DNA of 64,000 nucleotides, taken from Adineta steineri. Lineage: Eukaryota; Rotifera; Eurotatoria; Adinetida; Adinetidae. The notes beneath the pieces were generated by a model. The model made no database searches, was not told the DNA's origin, and was given only the letters and a program-made list of their open reading frames with translations. Shown in pieces: positions 46,296 through 58,445 of the stretch; positions within the stretch are counted from its first letter, which is position 1; each line of letters opens with the position of its first letter. Both the position numbers and the translations under genes were made by a program. The DNA lies in the NCBI GenBank assembly GCA_905250115.1, contig CAJNOI010000066.1, positions 80,955 to 144,954 on the forward strand, given 5' to 3'.

Positions 46296-47240
46296 TAGAA
46301 GTTATCGATGTGTTCTTCCTATCTTTAATACACAAATAATCATCAATAAATAAGCGTTTTATTGTGTTTTGTATTTGATTGCAATTGAGTAGAAATTAAA
46401 TATCATAAGACATATTAGCAATGATGTGTTACCCGCCGTTCTTTATCTCAATTATTTTTATCATTCTTTGTTCTTGTACTCAACAAAAGAAACTTTGCTA
46501 TTCAATCAGACAAAATCGTCTGAAAAGTATTTAAAGGTGCAGGAAAGATGAAAATGACCGTTTTTGACTCGTCGTCGAGAACCACGAAATACACTCATTT
46601 TCTGTTTACTTTACACATCTTTTTTTGTGCGTTAAAACGTATCTTCGGCAGACTATTTAATCTATTTACTAGAATATACTTCGAATCTTTCATTGTCTGC
46701 TGAGTATGAACGTAGTTACATTCGTAGATTTATAAATAGGTCAGATACCAAGGAAAATCATTATGTCACGACTTTCAGCTATTTTTATCATGCAGACTGA
46801 AGAAGTCATTTAGACGTTTATCTTCGACTTGTTTTAACGCTTTTTAAAAGCGTATTTATCAAATTTTTTTCTTTCACATAATTCTTACTATGCGAATTAT
46901 CATTTATACAAAATTCTCGGCACATACAGGAGAATTGTTAAGGGTGGGTGTGAGTGAGTACTATCTTCTTCAGAGACCACATCCGTAATAATCACTTGTG
47001 ACGAGCAAGCTTCATCATCTACCAAAAATATAGAAGATAGAGAATGACGAAGGCACTTTTATTTTCGTGCCCTTTCTATATATATATATATATATATATA
47101 AAGTGAATTATACTGTATATAGACGAATCAATGAAGCAAAACGGTCAAGAAACGAAAGATAATACAGCCATTTCATTCATCCATAAATAGGTCGTACAAG
47201 AATAACAACATATATTTCGTTAGATTAATCGATTTAAACT
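46296..47240. other. Spacer with palindrome and TA microsatellite
   Basis: A palindrome at 46941-46985 (AGGGTGGGTGTGAGTGAGTA with partner GACCACATCC) and a (TA)n run at about 47078-47099. No gene. Confidence 0.5.
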
Positions 47241-47705
47241 ATGAATAACACAATACAACAACAACCATCTTCTTTGTAAGTTTCAAAAATGAATAAAATA
47301 TTCTAATCATATCTCTAAATCTATTCTCAGAAATTTATTTAATGGTGAACAAGATCAAATGAGTAAGTTATACATTCTTTTAGTTTTTTAATAAAATTAT
47401 CATCAATGGAATTATAACCTTGTTTAAATGAAGAATTGAAATATTTTATATCGACTTATTCTTATTTATTTAAATAGAAATAGAAGCGGTGAAAAACAAC
47501 ACTTCAAAATTACAACAACAACTACTATCACGAAATAACTTTCCCAAAGGATTACGAGGTGGTGGTGCTTGTTTCGATTGGTAAGTTTTAGAATTTAAGT
47601 TGATCGATTATGACTGTTATTATTTTCTTCTTTAGTTTGGCGTGCTTATGCTTTTGTTGTGCCATCGAAGAGATTGCTTGTTTCGAATGTTGCAAAGATT
47701 GTTAA
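47241..47705 (+). CDS. 79-aa Cys-rich protein, CYSTM-like
   Basis: Four small exons, found by joining splice sites: 47241-47275, 47331-47362, 47478-47580 and 47636-47705 (phases 2, 1, 2). The product starts MNNTIQQQPSSLNLFNGEQD, has a Gln/Asn-rich middle and ends RGGGACFDCLACLCFCCAIE then EIACFECCKDC. The Cys-dense hydrophobic C-terminus resembles CYSTM and other short palmitoylated Cys-rich tail proteins that bind membranes and are linked to stress or metal responses. No signal peptide is present. All introns have GT-AG ends and good pyrimidine tracts, and the frame holds through all four exons, which makes this a likely real gene despite its size. Confidence 0.65.
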
Positions 47706-48190
47706 TTGGACATCAAATTCATTTGTTTTCTGATATTTTGTTTGTTCAAATATCTCATTCTTTTATGTCTTTGTAATAATATTCAAAAAAAAATATATTG
47801 TGCAAATGATGTGACTTAACTAGAATAGAATGATTTTCATTTAGACAAAAAAAAAACTGTCAACTAAAAAAGAGATGATAAAGTGCTCACGTGGATGTTT
47901 TGCCATGAGATTTCTCCTTAGTCGAGTATCAGAGAAATATTTCTGACGATGTATATGAATCATTTCGTGTGTATTACATGATAGAAACTGAATGAAAAAA
48001 AATTGATATTAATCTGAATTGTTCTTCTTGATTGATAGATGTTCTATTTATACTTGATTAATATAAATAATGTTCTTATGAGAATTTCGTTGTATACTCT
48101 TTAATAAAATAGTTATAAGACTTATTTCTTATTCGCTACGTATAGTTTATGATACTGACGTCTGATGGCATCTTCTCATATTAAATCTGA

Positions 48191-48244
48191 AGGATTGATG
48201 TGAGTATCTCTTATTTTAGCTCAAAACTATACTCACACCCATCT
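48191..48244. repeat. Telomere-like palindrome (weak)
   Basis: AGGATTGATGTGAGTATCTC with partner TATACTCACACCCATC. The G-rich arm is degenerate. Confidence 0.35.
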
Positions 48245-48877
48245 CATTTGTTTATGATAAAATGTCAAGCATTATATTACAACTATATGTGTGAGAATTT
48301 GACACTTAATTTAAGTAGTTTACAGACATGAAAAGTATTTATTTTGAACCATCTTTATTCAAGGAATGCATATCGGAAGAAATACAAGAAAAAAAGATCA
48401 TTCAATCAGATGTATGTTCTAGTTGCCATGAGACTTCCATAGAATCTTATAGTTATATTCAAAGCTTTTAGTCATAAATTCTAGAAAATTTTATTGAGCA
48501 GTGACGAAGATGTCTACATCGAATTTCAGTTTTATAAATGATATTACTCGGCAGTGAAGAATGAATTAAATTAATGTTAGAAAACTCGCATATAGTTTCC
48601 ATGAATGCTTTCAAAATATATCAAAAGTTTGAAAACAAGAATGGAAATAATTATATTACCAATTTAAAATTGTCTTATTGTTTGCTTTATTTTATAGCAA
48701 GAAGTTATAGAACGTAATTTATCATATTTAATATTAACTGTAGGACACAAAATAACCAACATCTTCATCAACTGTAATCTTTATTGAGGACAAAATGAAA
48801 TTTTAATATCTTACAAGACTACTAGCAACGTATTGCGCAGATGAATTAAAATATGCGTTCTATAAGTGCATTATTGT

Positions 48878-49132
48878 TTAATCCTTTGGCGACGGGCTTG
48901 TTTTTTTGTTGATAAATAATTAGAAAAAAAGAAGTCCTTAGAAATAATTGACTATTAATTTTTAATTAATTTCAGTTCCTGTTTGAGATGTATCACAAAT
49001 ATGTATATAATACATTATGGAAGTTTATATCAACATGAAACAGAATAATAAATAGATAGCTCCCATCTTGTGATTTCGATAAATTCAGAAACGACGACGC
49101 ATATAAGTGTCACCCGTCTTCAAAGAGTTAAT
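48878..49132. mobile_element. piggyBac-type MITE at TTAA
   Basis: A 247-bp insert is bounded by TTAA on both sides (48878-48881 and 49129-49132). The ends are inverted: TTAATCCTTTGGCGACGGG at the left; the right end reads, on the other strand, TTAACTCTTTGAAGACGGG. The same upstream block before GPCR 3 and GPCR 4 shows the uninterrupted sequence ATTGTTTAATTAAATAG, i.e. the empty site. No coding capacity. TTAA targeting and CCTTTG-type ends point to the piggyBac superfamily. Confidence 0.8.
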
Positions 49133-49529
49133 TAAATATTTCAACGACATATTTGTTTGACCTGAAAGATTAACATGCATTCTCTTTTTATTATTTACGT
49201 AGGTTGTTCAGACAAAAAACATCGTTCTTTTTTCTTTGATACAAGCTACGAATAGTTCTAATGAGAAATTCAAGTATTCTTTCGTTAAATTTTAATTTTA
49301 TATCCTATATTCAAAATGAATATGTCACACAATATATTTTGTATTAAAAAAGAAATATTGTCATACTAGTAATTAACCATTTTTAATATCAATTGTGACA
49401 GTAGTTTCTGTTGAGATCCTCTATGAATGGTAAGAATAGATTAACATTTTTTTATATTGAATTTTAGATCTTCTAGGAAAAGAAGAAAAACACAAGTAAT
49501 AAAGAATATTTCATTTTAAATAAAGTATC

Positions 49530-50605
49530 ATGTCATCATCATCATCAGTATCTGATGGAATTTTCAGCTTTGCTACACAATATTCACTTTATACTGGTTG
49601 TATTATGCTTAGTTTTGGAGTTATTGGTACTGTTTTGAATATTTTCGTTTTTACTCAGTTGAAACTATTTCGAACCAATCGATGTGCCTTCTATATAACT
49701 GTTGAATCAATTTCCAATTTAGTTTATCAGTTTTTATCTATTAGTTTAATCACGTTAACATCAATATATGGAGATGATGCAACAGGACGTTCTTCGATTT
49801 GGTGTAAATTAAGATACATATTGGCACAAATATGTGGCCTCACTACTTTTTATATGATATGTTTTTCTGCTGTTGATCAGTTCTTTTCGACAAATCATCG
49901 TTACAACTTAAGACAAATGTGCACATTGAAATTAGGCCGATATTTTACTTTCATATTCATTTGTTTTGCAATCATTCATAGCATTGCACTTGGCTCTTCT
50001 TATGGCATTCAACCAACATTTGGATGTACCATATCGAATTATGTAGCAGTTGAGTACTCGACATTCTTCTTTTATCCAGTTTTAATTGGTTTCTTACCTA
50101 TTGTCATTGCATCATTATTTAGTATCTTAGCTTATCATAATGTTCGGCATATAGTTCGACGACAACTTCCAATTGTTCGTCGTAGATTAGACAAACAAAT
50201 AACAGCCATGGTTCTTATGCGTGTAATTGCCTTTGTTTGTTCCGCATCACCTTTTAATGCTTATCGTATCTATTCCATTAATTTTCCTATATCACAAAGT
50301 ATGCCTATGGCATATGCAGTTGGTCGATTGATTCAAGCAATTTTTGCTTCTATTAGCATTATAAATAATATTGTAAATATATCTCCATTGGTAATTTATA
50401 TTTACAAGATTTCGATTTATTTTAGATCAGTTTTTATATATTCATAATATTCTCGTCGCGTTTTCGTCGTCAAGTGAAATTTGTGTTAGTAAAAAGATGT
50501 TGGCAACGATGGAAATATTGGTGTTGTCACATAAATAATCAAATTGAACCTGAGAATAGTATTGCACCATGCAATTCACAAATGGAATCTGAAGAAAACA
50601 TCTAA
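49530..50605 (+). CDS. GPCR 5 of the array, rhodopsin-like
   Basis: Exons 49530-50372 and 50426-50605 (phase 0, 53-bp intron); 340 aa, one extra Ser at the start (MSSSSSVSDG). TM1 is IMLSFGVIGTVLNIFVFTQL: the TM1 Asn that is nearly invariant in this receptor class (GN in the other copies) is Thr here, an unusual change. TM3 end is SAVDQFFSTNHRYN. TM6-7 is diverged (FVCSASPFNAYRIYSINFPI; IFASISIINNIVN) and resembles GPCR 6 rather than 4. Tail KRCWQRWKYWCCHINNQIEP, ending EENI. A MITE sits 400 bp upstream. Confidence 0.85.
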
Positions 50606-52517
50606 CTGTTCATTAAATAAATTAATTAATTCTCATATTTCTATTTTTTCTCCTTCTAATAAACCATATATCAATGTAATATTCATTTCATTTACGCTCA
50701 AGAAAGTGAGGATCATAGAAAATAAAAAGAATACTACCTCACATTTTCATTAATAAAACTTGAGTTTTCAAATTGATTTATACTGTTTTTGTAGTTTTAT
50801 GAATATAATCAGATTTGTCTTATTAACATTGTATTTTTCTAATCTCTTACAATATAATAATTGAGCGACGCGCAAGTGTCTCTTTCAGTAGTATTCATCC
50901 ATCAAATACAGCGATGAATTCTTTTAAACTCGTTTATAACTAGAATCAGAGGTTCGCATGGTATATATGATTGCTCTTTTTTAAGAAAAATATTATTCTG
51001 CATAGAGGTCATATTTGACAATCGCTAGACACAAATAATATATTCGTCGCTTTTCTGTATTGAATAATAATTCTTACTTCAAACATCATCAAACAAATAA
51101 ATAAAGAACTGATAAAATTAGAAGAAAACAGAGAAAGAAATCTAAATGTTTTTAGATCAGTATAATAAAATATTTCAGTGTCTTTCGTTATAATATTTAA
51201 TCATATCATTTGCCTTTGGCTTTAATTTATAACTAACCAAATTTCGATAAAAAAAAGAAACAATTCTAACTGTGATATTTTTTCTAAAAATCGATTTATA
51301 TTTTAAAGAATCTATCAAAATCTGTTCTTTTTTGATAAATAATCGATTATAATATATTATTTTGAGTGATTTAATCGATTTGAATCATATTTTTCACGGA
51401 TTTTTTCTCTACATTAGTTATACAGTACTAGTAAAATAATTAATTTTCTAAAATCATGTGTTAGAAAGTGATCATTTGTCGGACATAATATTAGTGACTA
51501 CCTTTGATTTCACGATTATAAACTTTATATACTTTGTTCTTACGTTTTTATAGAAAACTGAGTAAGAAATTTTTTAAAGTTAAGCTGAAATCTCTGCGAT
51601 GAAAATTGGTAGAGATATCAGCAAAATACTAATGGTATCATTCTCTATGCCACACTCAATATATATTATCACGAGCAATATACTTTAGATAAACGACCAA
51701 TAGTAGCTTTACTTGACTACGTGCTGATTTTTTCGTTCAACCGAATGAAGAGTGTATGTATTAATGATGAACGCAAGGAAAGAAAGATAAAACGTGCGCT
51801 GATAGGTACATTTTTTGTAATTTTATATGCTTTTTTCGATTCGTGATGCAAACAATCGAAAACTATTGCCCTCTAAAAGCTTCGTTCTCGGACTGATTGC
51901 CGTTTTTTTTATTGAGATAAAACAATGACGAGTGACGCATCGATGATCACTTTGATAAAGGAGATATAAAAAAAAAGTGTGCTTATCGATGTTTTATTCA
52001 TTCATTCTTTTTCGACTTCAATTACCGTTAGGTATTATTTAACAGTGAGTGAAATTATACTATTTGATTGTAGTTTAAAGAATATAAATGATATCTTTAA
52101 ATACTAGAGCTTATTCTACTGGTGAAAAAGACGGTTGTAAATATTTTTTTCTTATCAGTCTTACAGCTAGACAAAGAAATTATTTGCCTATGAACGATGT
52201 AGATCAGCAACGAGATTTTATATTCTTAAATGGCTAGTTGAAGAGTTTACTACAGCTTTATTTTCGATTTTTTTATCATAGATATAATAATATTATTGAT
52301 AAATGTATAATAAATCAAAATGACAGAAGTTTCGGCCCGACTTAGGAATATGAAACTTATCTTTTAACTCTTAGATACTGTTCGAGTTTTTTTTCCATTT
52401 GATTCAAGGTTTTCGGTATATTTGGGACATGAAAACTTCATATTTATCAGTCTTCTTAGAACTTTCTACTAACATTCAAATAAGCATTGATAAAGTACTT
52501 TTCAGTATTAAACTACA
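50606..52517. other. Intergenic, nothing recognised
   Basis: The first 250 bp resembles the 3' flank of GPCR 4 and 6. The remainder (1.6 kb) is AT-rich with no gene, paired repeat or RNA that I can support. Confidence 0.5.
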
Positions 52518-55500
52518 ATGACATCAGTGCCCGAAACTACTCCAGATCACGTTCGCATCGTTATGAATTTGAATAATCCGAATAGTATACAAACAGTAGG
52601 GTACATAAATCCATCATCACAATCAAGACCTCACAATCAAGAATACCAACATCAGGACGCACGAAATGGTAATAAGCATCAAACTTCTAAGCCGTAAGTG
52701 TTTTTATTTTTTTTACAACCAGCTAAATAATTTTTCGAACTAAATTATACATTCACTGTAAAGAATAGCATGTTGATCTCATGTAGGGTAGCATGTTCTA
52801 CAATACAAATCTCTGCCGATGAACTGTGAAACGAACATAGAAGACAGACAGCATTTGGTCTTTGAGAAAAGCATAGATGAGGTTAACTTATCTCAGTTAA
52901 GTCTCTTGATTTATGACTAGAAAAGAACTACGAGAAATAGACTGTTCCGCTTGCAATGCAAAAAATCTCGGCGTTGGACGGTAGCGATGTAAAAGCCAAA
53001 CAATTAATTAAGTTGATGTACTCTGAGTGAAATATCGACTTTTAATTACACGGTCTCATTTTTATGGCTCAGATACACTAGTGAGAGCTATGATTTTCTG
53101 GAAGGACGTTTTTCCTTGATGCATGAAGTACACTGAAATTAGAAGTGATTACCTACAAATTTTTGCAAGACATCTCCATTTTGTTTTATTATTTTCAATA
53201 GATCTGGTGGGCGCTGTTCGAAACCTTGCCTAATTGGGCTTGGTATTGGTTTGGCAATTGGTGTGTTACTCGTGATTGCTATTGCGGTTCCAGTTGGTCT
53301 TACCAGAAGTTCTTCATCGGGTAAGTAGAAAAACTATCTTGAGGGTGTGGCTGAATATGTTATACTCTCAAAAGACGCATTATCTCTATATGATTGAGAG
53401 TGAAGCTATTGATCATGGTAGTTCCTATTGTCTCTATCAGTCTACATTAAACTCTATTAATACCTAGTAGTCCCTAGTAAGTTATGAAAATCGTTTTTAA
53501 AAATTTATAGTAATTACATAAATATATATCTAAAATATATTTATTCATAAGAAACACGTATCATGTATAGAATGTATAAAAGTTGTAATTGGTTTAGTAG
53601 TTCACACCATCCTTCGCCCACTATAGTTTTCGCAACGCTTTAAAGATTTTATTCTTCTTCTGTTTTTCAGGTTCATCTAATACGGTGACAACGAATCAAG
53701 TCAATAGTGGAACGACATCCCAAGTTACAACTACTACAGGTACAGACTTTAGAGAATGATGGAATACTTAGTTCTCTCGAGAATAGTGAGGGGAATAGAT
53801 GATAACTAAAGAGATCATAGATTTCACCACAAAATAATCCTTTAACGAATTTTGAAAGAACTGAATAAAAATATGTTTTTATATTTTTCTTTTTCTATTT
53901 TTCAGTGAACACTAAAAATTTGCAGTTAGTTCAAAACTGCATTGGGCAGGATATTAGTAGACAACCGGTAATTATCGATACTGACGTTGATATTGATGAT
54001 TTATGGGCCATTCTTTATTTGATTAATGTAAATTATTTTTGTTTTACTTCTTCTTACTATTATTGTTGTCGTTGTAATTTAAGGTTCCAACGGTTGATAT
54101 TCTCGCTATTACGACTGTTGGAGATGGATTTAGGTAAATTTAAGTCATATCTATGTTGAAACAATTCTCTATTTTATCAGTGCACCATTGTATTCGTCGA
54201 GCAATGTCCTCAGTCTTTTGGGATTAGTTGGCTGTACAGATGGTATTTCAGTCGCTAGCGGACTCAGGTTGTCATTATCCAAAATATTAATCATTTTAAT
54301 TTTAATTTCTTTATCTTAAAGTGTGTCATCATTATCAACTGGCTGGACTGTAGCAAACTCAGTTCTTACGAACATCGATAGCTATCTGACGTCACCCTCT
54401 TGTCTCAATCAGTCGACCAACATTTTCTTGCAACCATCGCCATTTGATGCAGTTGAGTTGATTATATATACATTGAAATATTCACAGCAACCAGTAGATA
54501 TTTTGGTTCTTGGTCCCTTTACAAATATTGCTGCAGCTATCACTCGAGATCGCTCGATTGTATCAAAAATAGGAACACTTTATGTATCTGGTTAGTAGTT
54601 CAAATGGACTTCGATTTGATTTATTCTAATGTCTTTGTTTTTGTAGGTGGCCAGTTCAAATCAATATCTGATTATCCAACACTTATACCAAATCCAAAAT
54701 TAGGAATCTATCCTTATTTAAAAAAACCACCTGGCACTAGTTATAACGTCTTCTTAGGTAAAAAAAAATGTTCATTCTACTCCTGATTAGATTCAATATT
54801 CCATAGAAGTAAAGAACAAATTGATGAATGTCAACTCAAAAATAGCAATGTTTTAAATACTTATTGAATCTGAAAAGCGTAATCAAACGGAAGCTAGATA
54901 AGACTCAGTCACCGCTTCTCGTTCCCCCTCCTTTCCTACAAATATTTTTTAGAATTTATTTTTTACTAAACTTCCGAACCTCTAAAAATGTTCTTTCTTT
55001 ATATTTATGTGTGCATTATTTCTAATTGAGATTTACTTGCTGTACAACGTGTTGATGATAGTGGAATCAAAAAATATGTTGCGATACCATCAAGCACACA
55101 ACACCAATTACCTGCTAATATAAACCAAGTTGACATGAAATTAAAAGCGTTAAACATTACATTATCGCCATTCATATACAAATTAATAACATCGTTAGCG
55201 AACTGTACCAATCAATCTGAATCGGCTATTTCTTGGTGAGTTCGGCGGGATATTTTTCCATGATCAAATACATTGTTAACTGTTTTTCTTTATCTAGGTG
55301 GGATAATAGTGCAGCTCAGCTGATGGTCCAGATGCAGAACAATAATACAAACGGTTTTTGTACAACATTCGAAAATGTTGAATCACTATACATTATATCG
55401 GCTGATTCGGACCAATTCTTTGGGCAAGGCTTAATCGATTTTCAAAAGACACGACCAAATACACAAGGACTATCAAATTACACAATATGTAAAGAAGCTA

Positions 55501-55631
55501 ATGCGGATACGTTTCTCACTGAGTTTTTGACAAAAATCTCCTCCAACAATCTTTATTCATGTGAGACAACATATCGAAACCGATTCGATATCAAATTACA
55601 GTCATGTCTTGCCACGTATGGATTCAACTAA
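52518..55631 (+). CDS. Membrane-anchored nucleoside-hydrolase-like protein
   Basis: Ten exons with a continuous frame: 52518-52693, 53202-53320, 53671-53739, 53906-54027, 54084-54133, 54181-54267, 54322-54590, 54647-54757, 55031-55235 and 55298-55631; 513 aa. Residues 1-60 are a Gln/Asn-rich cytosolic part. A type-II anchor (LIGLGIGLAIGVLLVIAIAV) and a Ser/Thr stalk follow. The IUNH domain begins PVIIDTDVDIDDLWAILYLI, carrying the Ca-binding DTDxxxDD motif, and continues DILAITTVGDG, VDILVLGPFTNIAAAITRDR, the YVSGGQF (MGG-like) loop and WWDNSAAQLM, where the late Asp is expected. Nucleoside hydrolases cleave the N-glycosidic bond of ribonucleosides. Motifs are largely kept, but the second conserved Asn/Asp region is diverged, so activity is uncertain. 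The ectodomain should face outside or the lumen. Confidence 0.8.
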
Positions 55632-56363
55632 ACACAAACATTTTTTCTCAACACTAAACAATCTTTTCATAATATATCTTGTGCTTTTTCTTTCAATCTT
55701 AAAATATGATTTACCCATACAATATAATTACGTTAGTTTTAATAGTTTTGTGTAGTTTACTGTATTTTTTTTTCTTTTTATATAGTTGTATAGAACATTG
55801 ACTACTTCATCGAACTGCATATGTTTTATTTGAATTGATCATTATCTTGTTGTAGAATTTAGCGAAGTTCTAAAAGTCTTTAAAAAATATTTTTGCACAG
55901 TGATCTTTAGAATATTTCCCTTCAATAACATCTGATTGTCGCGAAAGTGATCCCGTATTGAACAGATCCATCGGAGACATGTTTGCATCAAGTAGTGAAT
56001 GAAACCGTCCTATATTCAAAGAGAACGCTTAATTTTACTTTTTTAGTTTTGAGGGTTAATTAGCACTTTCTGTTATGCTAATGAAAAACATCTTTTAAGG
56101 CTATTCGTGTGATGCAGCATGTATGTAAAAACCTCGAAATGATATCTGTGGCGAATTATAACAATCTGTGAAAAGTAACGAAAATGTGTGAAAAAATATT
56201 TTTTGACGAGTTTTAAAACTTCGCTTGATTCTCCTTCAAGATCAGGAACAAATCAAGTGAGAACTATGTAGCTCAATAGAGTAATCAATACTCTATCCAA
56301 CAAGATAAGAAGAAAAATATTCTGATGTTTAGTAGAAATATAATAAACTACACAAACCATCTT

Positions 56364-56415
56364 GAGGGTGTGGGTGTGGGTGTGACGGACAATAATACTA
56401 TACACATCCACATCC
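56364..56415. repeat. Telomere-like palindrome, G arm with tandem units
   Basis: GAGGGTGTGGGTGTGGGTGT contains tandem TGTGGG units, the closest match in the window to a telomere array. The partner arm ACACATCCACATCC is degenerate. Confidence 0.6.
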
Positions 56416-56718
56416 TATATTAAAAAATGATTGATAAAGTTGTTGATGAAAATCAAAATCTGTTCTATGAACACATTTTAAAAAATAAATTTCGATTATC
56501 TAAAAATTGATAATAATGACCAAAACATTTGTTCATTTATTAGAATAGTCTCTTGTTTTATTTGTTGAATTGTTAAATACGATAAAATGTTTATCAAAGC
56601 TTTTCTTGGAGACACCCTTACTCTCAATTACATTTCCATTCACACTCTTCCACCTTCACATCTAAATATAGCACTTTGATTACTTTACAAAATTATAGTT
56701 AAAGTTGATGGTATGCAT

Positions 56719-56797
56719 GTGGGTGGGAGTGTGGGATGTACGTATTAGTGGAATGGATCATTCAACACTCATGTACACCTCACCATCGTCAACCCTC
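56719..56797. repeat. Telomere-like repeat, same unit as at 31507
   Basis: GTGGGTGGGAGTGTGGGATG is followed by TACGTATTAGTGGAATGGAT and ends TGTACACCTCACCATCGTC. The internal sequence matches 31507-31594 almost base for base, so both descend from one element or duplication. Confidence 0.6.
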
Positions 56798-57199
56798 AAA
56801 AGAAATACAAGAAAAGAAGATCATTCAATCAGATGCATGTTCTAGTTCCAATGAGACTTCTATAGAATCTTATAGTTACATTTAAAGCTCTTACTTGAAA
56901 TTCTAGAAAATTTTTATTGAGCATAGTAAGACAAATGTCAACATCTAATTTCAGTTTTATAGATGTGGTACTACTCGACAGTAAAGAATGAATTACATTA
57001 ATGTTAGAAAACTCGCATGTAGTTTCCATGAATGCTATTAAAATATATTGAAAGTTTGAGAATAAGAATGGAAATAAATGAATGACCAATTTAAAATTTT
57101 CCCGTTGTTTTAATTTGGTTCGTTCTCGAAAGATATACAATTTTTGTTATAGAAACAATCTCTGAAAAATAGCAAAGAAAACTATGTACTATACTTCTG

Positions 57200-57930
57200 T
57201 TTAGCTATAAACGTTTTTAATCTTCTGCTCATCAGCTATTTGTTCTTCAGCACTATTTAATGCGCCGTCTGCACTATTTAAAAGCTTTTCAGCTATTTAT
57301 TGCCTATGACTTTATTTTCGTCACTATCTATTTAATCTTCTCATTATCTTCTGATGCATAGCTATTTAAATCGTTGCTGATGGTGAAAAAAAATTCAGAA
57401 TGCATATATCTTCCTGATTTAATATAGCATGTTACTATTACTTGTTTCAAATATTTGGGTCATTCTTAAAACAGATACTTTTTTATATATCATTCTTTTA
57501 TAAACATCTCATAGCTAGTTAAAAAAAAGTCTTAGCTATTTATTTGAAGTTACTGATTATTTTCAAGCAGAGGTTGTGAAAAAAAAATGAAATATTTATT
57601 ATTATTATTCAATTATCTACTTCATTCGTAACAAAACTTGATTTTTCAATGTATATCATTTTATGAACTATACAAAAGTAGGGTTATTTAAAAATATCTT
57701 AACAATTCAAAGTATTTGATAAATAATCACGAAAAAAGAGCTTTATAGATTTTTCAGAGTCAGTCACGCAGTTAATGATCAGACCAGAAATTCTATAGGA
57801 AATGAGTCAGATACTGAAATACTTTAATAATCGTGCACATTTGTTTAAATAACTATCAATATTTTAAATAGCTATTAAGCTTTAAATAACTATGCTGTTT
57901 AATTAAAAAGCATCACTTTTGAGAAGGTAC
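57200..57930. repeat. Region rich in AGCTATTTA words
   Basis: AGCTATTT, CACTATTTAA and CTATTTAA recur more than ten times over ~700 bp at irregular spacing (e.g. 57233, 57249, 57271, 57292, 57361, 57534, 57871). There is no fixed period. This could be a degenerate satellite or a regulatory cluster, or compositional bias. Confidence 0.35.
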
Positions 57931-58445
57931 GGTTTGATTTGTTTTATAACGAGAAAGTATAGAATATAAATATAGCATATTAAATACTAGCTGAAGAACA
58001 CAAAATAATCAACTTCTGCATTAACTGTAATCTCTGCTGAGGACAAAATAAAATTTTATGTCTTAAAGGCTCCTGGCAATGTATCGCATAAATGAATTAG
58101 AATACGTGTTCAATAAGTACATTATTGTTTAATTAAATATTTTGATGACATGAGAGATTAATATACATTCTCGCTTTATTATTTATGTGTAGACAGTCCA
58201 GAGAAAAACATCATTCTTTTTTTCTTTTATACACGTTACGAATAGCTCTAACGAGAAATTCAAATAAAACATTGTCATACTAGTAATTAAAGACTTCCCT
58301 TATCAATCATCAAATTAATTCCTGTTAAGATCCTCTATAAATGATAAGAATAGATTCACATATTTTTTTATATTAAATTTTAGATTTTTCAGCAAAAGAA
58401 GAAAAACACAAGTAATAAAGAACGTATCATTTTAAATAAAATATC

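Larger units (their letters stand above)
47706..49529. other. Spacer before GPCR 5
   Basis: 47706-48190 is AT-rich and empty. A palindrome lies at 48191-48244. The GPCR upstream unit runs from about 48375, including the decayed coding-like remnant (48490-48640) and a piggyBac-type MITE (48878-49132). Confidence 0.5.
55632..58445. other. Spacer before GPCR 6
   Basis: Palindromes at 56364-56415 and 56719-56797. From 56797 the GPCR upstream unit begins, including the minus-strand coding-like remnant at 56829-57140. Compared with the other copies it is then interrupted by 57170-57930, which is rich in AGCTATTTA words. The unit resumes to the start codon. Confidence 0.5.
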
